64,000 nt of DNA from JBKDZP01 sp047971315 (GTDB lineage Bacteria > Bacillota_I > Bacilli_A > RF39 > UBA660). The notes under the pieces are model-generated. The model was not told the DNA's origin. It saw only the letters and a list, made by a program, of their open reading frames with translations, and did not search any database. Positions 55,308-64,000 of this stretch are shown one piece after another; position 1 is the stretch's first letter; the number at the start of each line of letters is the position of its first letter. The DNA is taken from positions 1-64,000 of the forward strand of contig JBKDZP010000002.1 in the NCBI GenBank assembly GCA_047971315.1, written 5' to 3'. Position numbers and translations under genes: made by a program.

Positions 55308-55748
55308 ATGTATGATATAATTAATGAAACAAATCAAGATTTAGAAGAATTAATAAATATTAAAAAAGTAATTGATAAATCTATTGAAATAGAACAATTA
55401 GATAACATTGAGTTTAATATAATAATTGTAAATAATGAATACATTCACAATTTAAATAAACAATATAGAGGAATAGATAGACCAACAGATGTAATTTCTT
55501 TTGCTTTAGAAGATTTTAAAGATGTAAAATTAGAAAATTATCGAGTACTAGGTGATATATATATTTCTGTTGATAAGGCTAAATCACAGGCAATAGATTA
55601 TGGCCATTCGTTTGTAAGAGAAATATGTTTTCTAGCAGTTCATGGTTTTCTTCACTTATTAGGATATGATCATATGAATGAAAATGATGAAAAGATTATG
55701 TTTGAACGTCAGGAGTTGATTTTAAATGAAGCCGGAATTACGAAATAA
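55308..55748 (+). CDS. ybeY: Endoribonuclease YbeY (rRNA maturation factor)
   Basis: A 146-residue metalloprotein acting in 16S rRNA 3'-end maturation and ribosome quality control. The zinc signature HGFLHLLGYDH lies at residues 112-122 (His112, His116, His122), preceded by RPTDVISFALED and LGDIYISVD. AGGAGG precedes the ATG. Its 3' end overlaps dgkA by 23 bases. Confidence 0.96.
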   Translation: MYDIINETNQDLEELINIKKVIDKSIEIEQLDNIEFNIIIVNNEYIHNLNKQYRGIDRPTDVISFALEDFKDVKLENYRVLGDIYISVDKAKSQAIDYGHSFVREICFLAVHGFLHLLGYDHMNENDEKIMFERQELILNEAGITK

Positions 55749-56133
55749 AGATAGTGGAACAGCACTCGATAGATATAAAAAAAGCTTTTTTCATGCAATT
55801 GATGGAATGATATATGCGTGGAAAAATGAACATAATATAATGATAATATTTTTTTTCACAATATTTATTATTATTTCAGGTTTTGTATTTAAAATAAATT
55901 CTATGGAATGGTTATTTTGTATATTTGAAATAGAAGCAATAATTGTAGTGGAATTTATAAATTCCGCAATAGAAGCAATAGTTGATTTAGCTTCACCTAA
56001 AATACATCCACTAGCTAAAATAGCAAAAGATACAGCATCAAGTGCAACACTTATATTGTGTATATCCGCATTTGTAGGTGGAGTAGTTATATTTTTACCA
56101 AAGGTAATAAATGTTTTAATGGAGGTTTTATGA
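55726..56133 (+). CDS. dgkA: Diacylglycerol/undecaprenol kinase
   Basis: A 135-residue membrane kinase with three helices (about residues 40-58, 62-80 and 108-130). The family signature EFINSAIEAIVDLASPKIHP with KIAKDTASSA matches DgkA. Gram-positive members phosphorylate undecaprenol to recycle the cell-wall lipid carrier. The order ybeY-dgkA-cdd-era matches B. subtilis. The start is inside ybeY, and the TGA stop overlaps the cdd start. Confidence 0.95.
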   Translation: MKPELRNKDSGTALDRYKKSFFHAIDGMIYAWKNEHNIMIIFFFTIFIIISGFVFKINSMEWLFCIFEIEAIIVVEFINSAIEAIVDLASPKIHPLAKIAKDTASSATLILCISAFVGGVVIFLPKVINVLMEVL

Positions 56134-56516
56134 AAGAAGAATTAAAAGAATTATTATATTATTCAAGAAGTAAATATTTTAGTTTTCCAGTATCATCAAT
56201 TATTGTATGTACTAATGGAGAAAAATTTAGTGGTGTAAATGTTGAAACAGCATCACCAGCAGCTGGGTGCTGTGCTGAGAGAGTAGCATTGTATGCTGCT
56301 TTAAGTCATGGTAAAACAATTGATGATTTTAGTGAAATTCATATAATGAATAATACTGAATCTTATGTTTATCCTTGTTTTATTTGTAGACAAGCATTAA
56401 TGGAATATTGTCCACCATCTTTAAAAGTTATAACTTATAGTAAAGATTTTAAAAGCGATACAGTTTATTTGAAAGATTTATGTCCTTATCCTTTTGCGCA
56501 GAAAGATTTAAAATGA
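56130..56516 (+). CDS. cdd: Cytidine deaminase
   Basis: A 128-residue enzyme that deaminates cytidine and deoxycytidine in pyrimidine salvage. Zinc ligands and catalytic Glu are in CAE (residues 48-50) and PCFIC (Cys83, Cys86). GGAGG supports ATG 56130, which overlaps the dgkA stop. Longer upstream reading frames are not needed. Length matches the homotetrameric bacterial form. Its TGA stop overlaps the era ATG. Confidence 0.95.
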   Translation: MKEELKELLYYSRSKYFSFPVSSIIVCTNGEKFSGVNVETASPAAGCCAERVALYAALSHGKTIDDFSEIHIMNNTESYVYPCFICRQALMEYCPPSLKVITYSKDFKSDTVYLKDLCPYPFAQKDLK

Positions 56517-57397
56517 GTAGTGGATTTGTTAGCTTAATTGGTCGACCAAACGCAGGCAAATCAACTTTATTAAATCAAATAGTAAAAACAAAAGTCGCAA
56601 TTACTTCAAATAAACCACAAACAACTCGTAACGTAATTCAAGGAATTTATAATGAAGATGATACTCAAATTGTATTTGTGGATACTCCAGGTATTCATAA
56701 ACCAACACATAAATTAGGAACTTACCTTAACAGACAAGCATATTATAGTTTAGATTCTGTTGATATAGTAGTAATGGTAGTTGATGCATCAGAAAAACTA
56801 GGTACTGGAGATATTTATGTTTTAGATAAAATTAAAGAGTCGAGAAAACCAGTTATTTTAGTATTAAATAAAATTGATAAATTATCTAAAGAACAAATAT
56901 TTAACAAAATAGTTGAATATAAAGATTTATATGAATTTAATGAAATTGTTCCAGTATCAGCATTCAAAGATAAAAATGTTAATACATTAATTTCAGTATT
57001 AAAAAAATACTTAAAAGATGATTTTAAATATTTTGAAGACACTCAAATTAGTAATAAACCGTTAACTTTCTTGGTTTCAGAAATTGTTAGAGAAAAAGTA
57101 TTTGAGTTAACTGAACAAGAAGTTCCACATTCACTTACTTGTGTATTAGAAAGCTTTGAAAAAAATAAGGACAATTATGTTATTAGAATAGCAATTATAG
57201 TTGATAGAGAATCGCTAAAAAAGATAGTTATTGGTAAACAAGGTAGTAAGATAAAAGAAGTAGGAATTAGATCTAGAAAAGAAATAGAACAGTTATTAGG
57301 AAAAAAAGTATTTTTAGAAACATTTGTAAAGACAATTCCTAATTGGAGAGATAGAGAAAAATATTTGGCAGAATTTGGATTTCAAGATTTTGAATAA
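56513..57397 (+). CDS. era: GTPase Era
   Basis: A 294-residue ribosome-assembly GTPase. It has G1 GRPNAGKST (residues 10-18), the switch region QTTRN, G3 DTPG, G4 NKID and G5 SAFKD. The C-terminal KH RNA-binding domain carries VIGKQGSKIKEVG. Era binds 16S rRNA near its 3' end. The start overlaps the cdd stop (ATGA). Confidence 0.97.
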   Translation: MSSGFVSLIGRPNAGKSTLLNQIVKTKVAITSNKPQTTRNVIQGIYNEDDTQIVFVDTPGIHKPTHKLGTYLNRQAYYSLDSVDIVVMVVDASEKLGTGDIYVLDKIKESRKPVILVLNKIDKLSKEQIFNKIVEYKDLYEFNEIVPVSAFKDKNVNTLISVLKKYLKDDFKYFEDTQISNKPLTFLVSEIVREKVFELTEQEVPHSLTCVLESFEKNKDNYVIRIAIIVDRESLKKIVIGKQGSKIKEVGIRSRKEIEQLLGKKVFLETFVKTIPNWRDREKYLAEFGFQDFE

Positions 57398-57438
57398 TCA
57401 TTTATACTAACCTCATTATATTATTAAGAGGTGAATTT

Positions 57439-57561
57439 ATGAATAAAGAAATGTTATGGAATCTTTTTTCTCAAACTGGTAAAATTGAATACTATTTAAA
57501 GTATAAAGAAATGAGTCGTGAAAAAGATGGAAAGAATAATAAACGTAGGCAAAACTTATAA
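57439..57561 (+). CDS. yqzL: YqzL-family small protein
   Basis: A 40-residue protein with the YqzL core LWNLFSQTGKIEYYLKYKEM, found between era and recO as in Bacillus. A basic tail (GKNNKRRQNL) extends past the usual end. AGAGGTGAATTT precedes the ATG. Function unknown. It overlaps the following DUF1653 gene by 35 bases. Confidence 0.8.
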   Translation: MNKEMLWNLFSQTGKIEYYLKYKEMSREKDGKNNKRRQNL

Positions 57562-57772
57562 ACATTTCAAAGGACAATTATATAAAGTATTATTTATGGC
57601 GTATGATAGTGAAGCAACAGATGAAAATGGTCCAGGTGAGGTAGTAGTTTATGAAGCATTATATGGAAAACATTTAATTTGGACAAGACCTTATGATTTG
57701 TTTAATTCGTTTGTAGATAAAGAAACTTATCCAGATAGTGATCAAACATATAGTTTTGAACAGGTTGACTAA
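57527..57772 (+). CDS. DUF1653 protein
   Basis: An 81-residue protein of the DUF1653 family: GKTYKHFKGQLYKVLFMA, then VVVYEALYGKHLIWTRPYDLF. Function unknown. ATG 57527 is chosen over GTG 57518 because the domain starts at the ATG; neither has a clear SD, so translation is probably coupled to yqzL. Its insertion between yqzL and recO is unusual. Confidence 0.8.
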   Translation: MERIINVGKTYKHFKGQLYKVLFMAYDSEATDENGPGEVVVYEALYGKHLIWTRPYDLFNSFVDKETYPDSDQTYSFEQVD

Positions 57773-57775
57773 AAA

Positions 57776-58507
57776 ATGGAAAGAGAAATAAGTGGAATAA
57801 TAGTTAGCGAATTAACATATTCAGAATCTAGCAAAATAATTAAAATAATTACTGAAGATGGAATTATTAGTTGTATAGCAAAAGGTGCAAGAGGATTAAA
57901 AAGTGAATTAAGAGCAACTTCAACTAAACTAACATATGCTAAATTTAATATAATTTATAAAAAAGATAAGTTATCTACTTTAATTAGTATGGATGTTATA
58001 AATATTTTTAAAAAAATCAAAAAAGATATTGATAAAATTAGCTATGCTAGTTTTATGGTTGAACTAGCAACTCAAGTAATAATGCAAAATCAAGATAAAG
58101 AGATAATTAATATTTTAATTTCTTCTATAATAAAACTTGATGAAGGATTTGATCATGTTGTAATTACAAATATTTTAGAACTAAAATTCTTAGATTATTT
58201 AGGTGTAATGCCAGTAGTTGATTGTTGTGCAATTTGTGGTAGTAAATCATCAATTTCAACACTTGCTGCTTTATCTGGAGGTTATGTTTGTAAAAATTGT
58301 ATAACAAATGAAAAAATTGTTAATGAAAAAACAATAAAATTAATTAGAATGTTTTATTATGTAGATATTTCAAAAATAGATAAATTAGAAATTTCTTCCA
58401 ATATTAAAAAAGAAATTAATGAATTTCTTGATAATTACTATGAAAAATATACTGGTTTATATTTAAAAAGTAAAACATTTTTAAATAATTTAAATAAAAT
58501 AAAGTAG
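57776..58507 (+). CDS. recO: DNA repair protein RecO
   Basis: A 243-residue recombination mediator that loads RecA with RecR. The N-terminal OB-fold (residues 1-80, SSKIIKIITEDGIISCIAKG) is followed by a helical domain with a zinc-binding Cys set (CCAICG and YVCKNC). It starts 3 bases after the DUF1653 stop. The length matches Firmicutes RecO. Confidence 0.93.
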   Translation: MEREISGIIVSELTYSESSKIIKIITEDGIISCIAKGARGLKSELRATSTKLTYAKFNIIYKKDKLSTLISMDVINIFKKIKKDIDKISYASFMVELATQVIMQNQDKEIINILISSIIKLDEGFDHVVITNILELKFLDYLGVMPVVDCCAICGSKSSISTLAALSGGYVCKNCITNEKIVNEKTIKLIRMFYYVDISKIDKLEISSNIKKEINEFLDNYYEKYTGLYLKSKTFLNNLNKIK

Positions 58508-58515
58508 GTGGAATT

Positions 58516-58956
58516 ATGAATGATTATATTTATTTAATTTGTCCTTTTGTAACTTTAGTTATTTGTCAAATAATTAAGTTTATAACAGAAACAATAACAA
58601 CAAAAACAATTAATATTGCAAGATTATTTAATGGAAGTGGTGGAATGCCAAGTAGTCATACTTCGTTTTCGGCTTCTTTAATGACTCTTATAGGTTTAAG
58701 ACTTGGATTTGATAGTGTTTTATTCGCAATTACTTTAATTTTTACTTTTATAATATCATATGATGCAATGGGAGTTAGATGGGAAAGTGGAGAACAAGCA
58801 AAAGCTATAAATTCAATTTATAAAGATTTACTTGTTGCTAAACCAAAGGAAGGATTTCAAATTCTTAAAGAAAGGTTGGGCCATCAGCCAATTGAAGTTT
58901 TTGGAGGAATGATACTTGGAATATTAGTAGGTTTAATTTTTAACTTATATTTATAA
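58516..58956 (+). CDS. Divergent PAP2-family membrane phosphatase (YuiD-like, DUF212)
   Basis: A 146-residue membrane protein with four helices. The phosphatase-like motif GGMPSSHTS is at about residues 43-51 and the family end RLGHQPIEVFGGMILGILVG near the C-terminus. PAP2 relatives remove phosphate from lipid phosphates. AGGTGG precedes the ATG, 8 bases after recO. Confidence 0.88.
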   Translation: MNDYIYLICPFVTLVICQIIKFITETITTKTINIARLFNGSGGMPSSHTSFSASLMTLIGLRLGFDSVLFAITLIFTFIISYDAMGVRWESGEQAKAINSIYKDLLVAKPKEGFQILKERLGHQPIEVFGGMILGILVGLIFNLYL

Positions 58957-59009
58957 AAATGCTATTACATATTTTCTAAAAGTTTGATATCATTATAGTT
59001 GTGATAAAA

Positions 59010-59555
59010 ATGGATATAGTAGATGAAATTAAAAAATCTTTAGATGAAAATAAAAATTTAACACCAGATGTTAAAACAGATATATTTGAACTTTCAATTT
59101 TATTTCATAATAAATACCCCGAAGTTAGTTTAGAAAAATTAACTAATAATTTAAAGACTTTACAAATAATAAAGTCAAACAAATTTATTAACAAAAGAGT
59201 ATCAAAATATAACTTTAAGGAAAATGTGTTAGAATTTAATATTGATGAAATTAATAAAGAATATGATATGAAACATGTATTGATGGCAGAACTATTAGAA
59301 GTAATAACTAATAATGGAGAACAAACTGGTTTTAATTTAAATGATAAGTTTATCGCATTACAAGTTGGATATAAAGAAATTATTACAAATAATTTAGTTG
59401 GTAATAATGGTGATTTTATCCCTAATGAAGATGAATATGTATCTGCTAATCTAATTTTAATGTTAATTGGAGAAGAAGTTATTTTCAATTCATTTTTCAA
59501 AAATGATACTAAAACTATTACTGAAGCTTTATTAAAAGGAGGAATGATTATTTAA
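59010..59555 (+). CDS. Unknown protein, 181 residues
   Basis: No family recognised. A soluble protein with an N-terminal helical part (VDEIKKSLDENKNLTPDVKT) and a mixed C-terminal part. A GTG at 59001 is in frame, but ATG 59010 with GTTGTGAT upstream is preferred. Its stop shares one base with the next gene (TAATG), so the two are co-translated at the end of the recO operon. Confidence 0.75.
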   Translation: MDIVDEIKKSLDENKNLTPDVKTDIFELSILFHNKYPEVSLEKLTNNLKTLQIIKSNKFINKRVSKYNFKENVLEFNIDEINKEYDMKHVLMAELLEVITNNGEQTGFNLNDKFIALQVGYKEIITNNLVGNNGDFIPNEDEYVSANLILMLIGEEVIFNSFFKNDTKTITEALLKGGMII

Positions 59556-59809
59556 TGATAAATATAAATGATGAATTAAATAATAGATACATTTTTTCTG
59601 AACTTGGCAAGAATAATAGCTTTCATCCTGATTTACATTTAGTTGGATTGATGATAAAAAATATGAGTTTTTTTCAAAAAGAAATCATAGATAATTTTCA
59701 AAATATAGCTGAGTGCAGTAAAGATGGAAAAACAATTAGTGAAATGTTTAAGCAAACTAAAATGATAGAACAAACTAATAACTATGAAGAACAATCAAAA
59801 GTAATGTAG
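59555..59809 (+). CDS. Unknown small protein, 84 residues
   Basis: No family recognised. A polar, helical protein (NMSFFQKEIIDNFQNIAECS). AAGGAGG lies inside the end of the preceding gene, supporting ATG 59555. The terminator overlaps its stop, closing the operon. Confidence 0.7.
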   Translation: MININDELNNRYIFSELGKNNSFHPDLHLVGLMIKNMSFFQKEIIDNFQNIAECSKDGKTISEMFKQTKMIEQTNNYEEQSKVM

Positions 59810-59823
59810 GAATTACTTTTTTT
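59798..59823 (+). terminator. Terminator of the yqfC-recO operon
   Basis: AAAGTAAT pairs with ATTACTTT around GTAGGA, then Ts; it spans the stop codon of the last gene. Confidence 0.85.
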
Positions 59824-59968
59824 AGTATATAAAAAATAGCTAATTTATTAATTAAAGTATAACTTAATTAATAAAAATAATGTATTAATTATTAATAAAA
59901 CAAACAACTTAAATAAAAAAAGTGTCTTTTTTCTTTAAAATAGTTTATAATGTAGTTGGTGATAAAAA

Positions 59969-61414
59969 ATGGAAAAATTAAGAACAAGATTCGCCCCATC
60001 TCCAACTGGATTTATGCACATCGGTAATTTAAGAAGTGCAATATTTGGTTATTTGTTAGTAAAAAATCTAGGTAGGGATTTTATACTTCATATCGAAGAT
60101 ACAGATCAAACAAGAAAAGTTGAAGGAGCAATCGAATTTATATATAATTCATTGGAAATTTGTAATATTAAAATAGATGAAGGTCCAAGCAACAAAGGTC
60201 AATATTGACCATACATTCAAAGTGAAAGACTATCTTTATACAAAGAGTATGCTGAAAAATTAGTAGAAATCGGAAAAGCTTATTACTGTTTTTGTAGTGA
60301 AGAAAGACTTAATGATTTAAGAAAAGAAGCAGAAGAAAATAAACAAGCATTTTTATATGATGGTAAATGTAAGAATTTAACAAAAGAAGAAATTGACACC
60401 AAAATTAAAAATGGTGAAAAGTATGTAATTCGTCAAGCAATGCCTAAAGATGGTATAAGTGTTTATGATGATATAGTTTATGGGAAAATAGAAGTAGAAA
60501 ATAAAATATTGGAAGATCAAATCTTACTTAAGTCAGATGGTTTTCCCACATATAATTTTGCTAATGTCGTAGATGATCATTTAATGAATATAACTCATGT
60601 AGTTAGAGGAAATGAATACTTAATGTCAACTCCAAAATATAATTTATTATATGAAGCATTTGGTTTTGAAAAACCTACTTATGTACATTTGCCAATGGTT
60701 TTAGGTAGTGACTCATTAAAGTTATCAAAAAGAAATGGTGATGCATCATTTATGGACTTGTATAATGATGGTTATTTACCTGAAGCTGTTGTAAATTATT
60801 TAGCGTTATTAGGTTGGGCTCCAACTACTAATGACGAAATATTTACATTAGATGAACTTATTAAAAATTTTGATCCAAAAAGAATAAGTAAATCTCCAGC
60901 TATATATGATGTAAAAAAATTAAATTGGGTTAATGCTCATTATATTAAAAATTTAAATGTAGAACAAATTGTTAATTTAACTGTTCCATTTCTAAAAAAA
61001 GAATATAATTTAAGTAATATAGATGAAGAATGGTTAAAAGAATTAGTTCTTTTATACCAAAACAGTATAAGTTATGGCAAAGAAATTGTAGAAGTTACAA
61101 AATTATTTTTTAATGAAAATATTGAATTAGATTTAGAGTGTAGTGATTTTATGAAACAAGATGGAATTTCAAATACAATTGAATTTTTTAAAGAAGAAAT
61201 AATTAATATAGATGATTGGACAATTGAAAATATTAGTAATGCAATTACTAATACAAAAGAAAAAACAGGAGCAAAAGGAAAAATGTTATTTATGCCAATA
61301 CGTATTCAAGTATCTGGTGTAATGCATGGACCTGAATTACCAAATACAATTCATTTATTAGGAAAAGATTTAGTGATCAGCAGATTAAATAATAAACTAA
61401 AGGAGTTGACATAA
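59969..61414 (+). pseudogene. gltX: Glutamyl-tRNA synthetase, interrupted by an in-frame TGA
   Basis: One frame of 482 codons encodes a complete GluRS except for TGA at codon 80 (60206-60208). The HIGH motif is in SPTGFMHIGN (residues 11-20), and KLSKR is at 251-255. The anticodon-binding domain ends at LNNKLKELT. The TGA lies in GQY-stop-PYIQSER, where homologues usually have Gly (EYGPYRQSER-like), so one base (GGA to TGA) explains it. Both flanks are under normal constraint. A GltX is expected to be essential, so a sequencing or assembly error, readthrough, or a second functional copy are the options. The last base overlaps murE. Confidence 0.85.
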
Positions 61415-62784
61415 TGATAGATATACAAAGTAATTCAAGAAATATTAAACCTGGTGATAAATTTATTGCTCTAAGAGGAATTTTAAGTGATGGTCATGAC
61501 TATATAAAAAAAGCAATTGAAAATGGAGCTTCAATGGTTATTGTCGAAGAAGATGAAGAATATGGTGTTCCATCAATTGTTGTAGCTGATACTCGTGAAT
61601 ATTTAAATCAGTATTTAAAAGATAATTATAATAAATTATTAGAAAAAATGAATATTATTGGAATTACTGGTACTAATGGTAAATCAACTACCGCCATGCT
61701 AATTCATGATGCTTTAAATTTATTGAATCAAAAAACTGCTTATATTGGAACAATTGGGTTTTATATTAAAGAAAAAATAATTGATTTACCAAATACAACA
61801 GTAGATATTTGCGATACATATAATTTGCTTATTCAGGCTTATTATGCTGGATGTAAAAATGTAATTATGGAACTAAGCAGTCATGGTTTAGCAACAAATA
61901 GAGTGAAAAATATAAAATTCAATATAGGTATTTTTACGAATTTAACTATAGATCATCTAAATTTTCATAAAAATATGGAAAATTATGCATTAGCTAAACA
62001 AATACTATTTAAACAAATTGTAGAAAATGGCTATGCGATAGTAAATAATGATGATGATTTTAAAAAATATTTTTTACTTGAAGAAAATAAAAATGTAACC
62101 TATGGATTTAATAATTCTGATTTTACTGTAGAAGAAGTTACATTAAGTAGTACAAATAGTTTAATTAAGTATAAATATTTAAACAATATTTATATTGTAG
62201 AAAGTTCATTAGTTGGTAAATATAATGTATATAATTTACTAGCTTGTATTACATGTTTAACAAAATTAGAATTAGATCAAAATTCAATTAATAGTGTTAT
62301 TCCAAAATTAAATGCCCCAAATGGGAGAATGGACAAAATTAATTTTAAGGATAATGTTATTATAATTGATTATGCTCATAGTCCAGATTCTTTAGAAAAA
62401 GTTATTTCAACCGTAAATGATTTTACATTAGGAAATATTTATGTAGTTTTTGGATGTACAGGAAATGGAGATAGTGAAAAAAGACCAATTATGACTGAAA
62501 TAGTTGGTAAATATTCTAGAAAATTTATCATTACAAATGATGATCCTCATTTTGAAGATACAAAACAAATAATAGAAGACATGACTAAGTCTACTAAATT
62601 GACAAATTTTGAAGTATGTTTAGATAGAAAAATTGCTATTAAAAAAGGTATAGATTTATTAGAAACAAATGATGCATTATTAATTCTTGGAAAAGGTCAT
62701 GAAGAAGTGATGGTTATTAAAAATGAAAGAATTCCTTTTAATGACAAGAAAGTTGTTTTAGAATATTTGGATATTTTTAAATAG
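61414..62784 (+). CDS. murE: UDP-N-acetylmuramyl tripeptide synthetase MurE
   Basis: A 456-residue Mur ligase that adds the third amino acid to the peptidoglycan precursor in the cytoplasm. The ATP-binding motif GTNGKST is at residues 86-92. The central-domain ELSSHGLATNRV and LTIDHLNFH and the C-terminal APNGRMDKI and DYAHSPDSL are present. The substrate-selecting motif, DNPR in meso-DAP ligases, reads NDDPHFED here, so L-Lys or another diamino acid is possible. It overlaps the gltX stop by one base. Confidence 0.95.
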   Translation: MIDIQSNSRNIKPGDKFIALRGILSDGHDYIKKAIENGASMVIVEEDEEYGVPSIVVADTREYLNQYLKDNYNKLLEKMNIIGITGTNGKSTTAMLIHDALNLLNQKTAYIGTIGFYIKEKIIDLPNTTVDICDTYNLLIQAYYAGCKNVIMELSSHGLATNRVKNIKFNIGIFTNLTIDHLNFHKNMENYALAKQILFKQIVENGYAIVNNDDDFKKYFLLEENKNVTYGFNNSDFTVEEVTLSSTNSLIKYKYLNNIYIVESSLVGKYNVYNLLACITCLTKLELDQNSINSVIPKLNAPNGRMDKINFKDNVIIIDYAHSPDSLEKVISTVNDFTLGNIYVVFGCTGNGDSEKRPIMTEIVGKYSRKFIITNDDPHFEDTKQIIEDMTKSTKLTNFEVCLDRKIAIKKGIDLLETNDALLILGKGHEEVMVIKNERIPFNDKKVVLEYLDIFK

Positions 62785-62845
62785 TTATATACAAAAATAA
62801 CTAAAAATGATATACTGTGTAAAGATAATTTAGGAGATGATAAAT

Positions 62846-63838
62846 GTGTTAATATTAGCAAAAGCAATGTTGGCAATGATGATAGGATTTATACTATCGA
62901 TTATAACTGGTTTAATATTGATACCAATTTTTAAAAATAAAAAAGCTGGACAAAATGTTAGTATTTATTTACAAGAAAAACATAAAGAAAAAAATGGAAC
63001 ACCAACTATGGGGGGATTTATTTTTATTTTACGAACTTTAATTACAACATTAATCCTACTTATAATGGATAAAATACAATTTACAGAAAATTTATTTATA
63101 ATATTATTTGTGTTTGTTACATATGCAATATTAGGTTTTATCGATGATTATTTAATTATTAAAAGAAAAAATAATATTGGACTAACAGAAATTCAAAAGC
63201 TAGCTGGACAAATATTTATTGCATTGATATTCTTTTTTATCTTTATGAAAAATGGTGGAAATCCTGTGTTAAATATTCATACTTTAGGTATTGAATTACA
63301 TTTAGGTTGGATTTATGGAATCTTTATATTATTTATTTTAGTAGCTAGTAGTAATGCAGTTAATATAACTGATGGGTTAGATGGACTAGCTGGTGGTTTA
63401 TCTCTTATTGCATTTTTAGCAATGGGACTAATTTGTTGGAGTTCATTTTGGGTAAGTGGATATACTGAAATAGCGATATTTTGTTTTATATTGGTGGGTT
63501 CTTTACTTGGATTTTTATTTTTTAATACTAATCCTGCTAAGATATTTATGGGTGATACTGGTTCATTGTCACTTGGAGCAACAGTAGCTTCAATAGCAAT
63601 ATTAACAAATCACGAGCTGACATTTATTATTATAATGGGAGTATTTATTGTAGAAACTCTTGTTTGTATTATTCAAACATATTCAGTAGTTGTTAGAAAT
63701 AAGAAAATATTTTTAATGACACCACTTCATCATCATTTTGAAAAATTAGGATGGGATGAAAAAGATATAGTTAAAACATTTTGGGTAGTAGGAATTATAC
63801 TAGCAATGTGTGGAGTTATGTTTGGTGTTTGGATATAA
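62846..63838 (+). CDS. mraY: Phospho-N-acetylmuramoyl-pentapeptide transferase MraY
   Basis: A 330-residue, ten-helix membrane enzyme that makes lipid I from UDP-MurNAc-pentapeptide and undecaprenyl phosphate. Conserved residues are GTPTMGG, FIDDYL, NITDGLDGLAGG, FFNTNPAKIFMGDTGS and the basic MTPLHHHFE loop near residue 295. The GTG at 62846 is preferred to the ATG at 62837 because GGAG at 62833-62836 directly abuts the latter. murE lies upstream. Confidence 0.96.
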   Translation: MLILAKAMLAMMIGFILSIITGLILIPIFKNKKAGQNVSIYLQEKHKEKNGTPTMGGFIFILRTLITTLILLIMDKIQFTENLFIILFVFVTYAILGFIDDYLIIKRKNNIGLTEIQKLAGQIFIALIFFFIFMKNGGNPVLNIHTLGIELHLGWIYGIFILFILVASSNAVNITDGLDGLAGGLSLIAFLAMGLICWSSFWVSGYTEIAIFCFILVGSLLGFLFFNTNPAKIFMGDTGSLSLGATVASIAILTNHELTFIIIMGVFIVETLVCIIQTYSVVVRNKKIFLMTPLHHHFEKLGWDEKDIVKTFWVVGIILAMCGVMFGVWI

Positions 63839-64000
63839 ATAATTACTAAGAAAACTAAATTTTATCAACTAAAATAAGAATCTTAGTATTAATGTAATAT
63901 ATAATTATGAACTTGAAAATGATTTAGAATATTACAAATAATAAAATACCTTAAATGCAAAACAAATATATATAGAAGTTAATAAAAATATTTTTAAATA

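Noticed and set aside
59969..61414. Reassignment of TGA to Trp or Gly in this genome
   Set aside because: TGA ends several intact genes with correctly placed downstream starts (14442, 41036, 46002, 53504, 56131, 56514), and Trp residues are TGG.

Overview
The window is an AT-rich stretch of a low-G+C Firmicutes chromosome. It most resembles an uncultured, endospore-forming member of the Bacilli (Erysipelotrichia/Mollicutes-related). The evidence is the DnaB-DnaI helicase-loader pair typical of Bacilli, two T-box leaders in front of aminoacyl-tRNA synthetase operons, and strong GGAGG ribosome binding sites. Several sporulation genes are also present: a GerE homologue, GerM, SpoIIIAH-like, SpoIID-like, Cse60, YqfC and YqfD. 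TGA ends several intact genes (at 14442, 41036, 46002, 53504, 56131 and 56514) and Trp is TGG, so the code is the standard bacterial one. No reverse transcriptase, transposase, CRISPR array or complete phage is visible.

Layout. 1-2500: two decayed genes (a MerR regulator and a HAD-like protein), then a DEAD-box helicase. 2500-13500: unknown and membrane proteins, rpmB (reverse strand), dnaE, tex, a radical SAM gene (reverse strand) and a YfcC-like transporter. 13700-22500: a coiled-coil protein, a YgjP-like metallohydrolase, an M23 peptidase, a truncated pilin fragment, a flippase, cse60, clpC and a SpoIID-like gene. 22500-28900: a T-box/HD-protein/valS operon, followed by three proteins sharing a C-terminal NAEGEK-motif domain, which are probable spore-surface proteins. 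29000-32100: two tandem type IV pilin-like genes and a DUF2207 protein. 32200-39100: dnaB-dnaI, a small ORF and a degenerate RNB-like protein, then a T-box/unknown/thrS operon. 38500-40500: spoIIIAH-like, gerE, gerM and tRNA-Arg. 40500-44000: a decayed sigma factor gene, an unknown protein and a large pilin/C-type-lectin pseudogene ending in a long hairpin. 44000-53200: an RNB-domain protein with a damaged active site, mutS, an ABC exporter pair and an intact pilin/C-type-lectin protein bounded by 40-base direct repeats. 53200-59800: a tightly overlapping operon yqfC-yqfD-vanZ-ybeY-dgkA-cdd-era-yqzL-DUF1653-recO-yuiD plus two unknowns. 59900-63840: gltX (with an in-frame TGA), murE and mraY.

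Most notable is a dispersed family of five loci with a nearly identical prepilin N-terminus. Two of them fuse it to a large C-terminal domain resembling the formylglycine-enzyme/C-type-lectin fold used by diversity-generating retroelement (DGR) target proteins. One copy is intact (51480-53129) and looks like an inserted cassette. One is a wreck (41852-43818) followed directly by a long near-perfect hairpin, and one is a short N-terminal stub (16574-16711). Together they suggest a pilus-displayed variable adhesin system. The reverse transcriptase and template repeat that would prove diversification are not in the window.

Other points of interest are two paralogous RNase R-like proteins with partly or fully lost catalytic acids, a hairpin lying between a Shine-Dalgarno sequence and its start codon, and the interrupted gltX.
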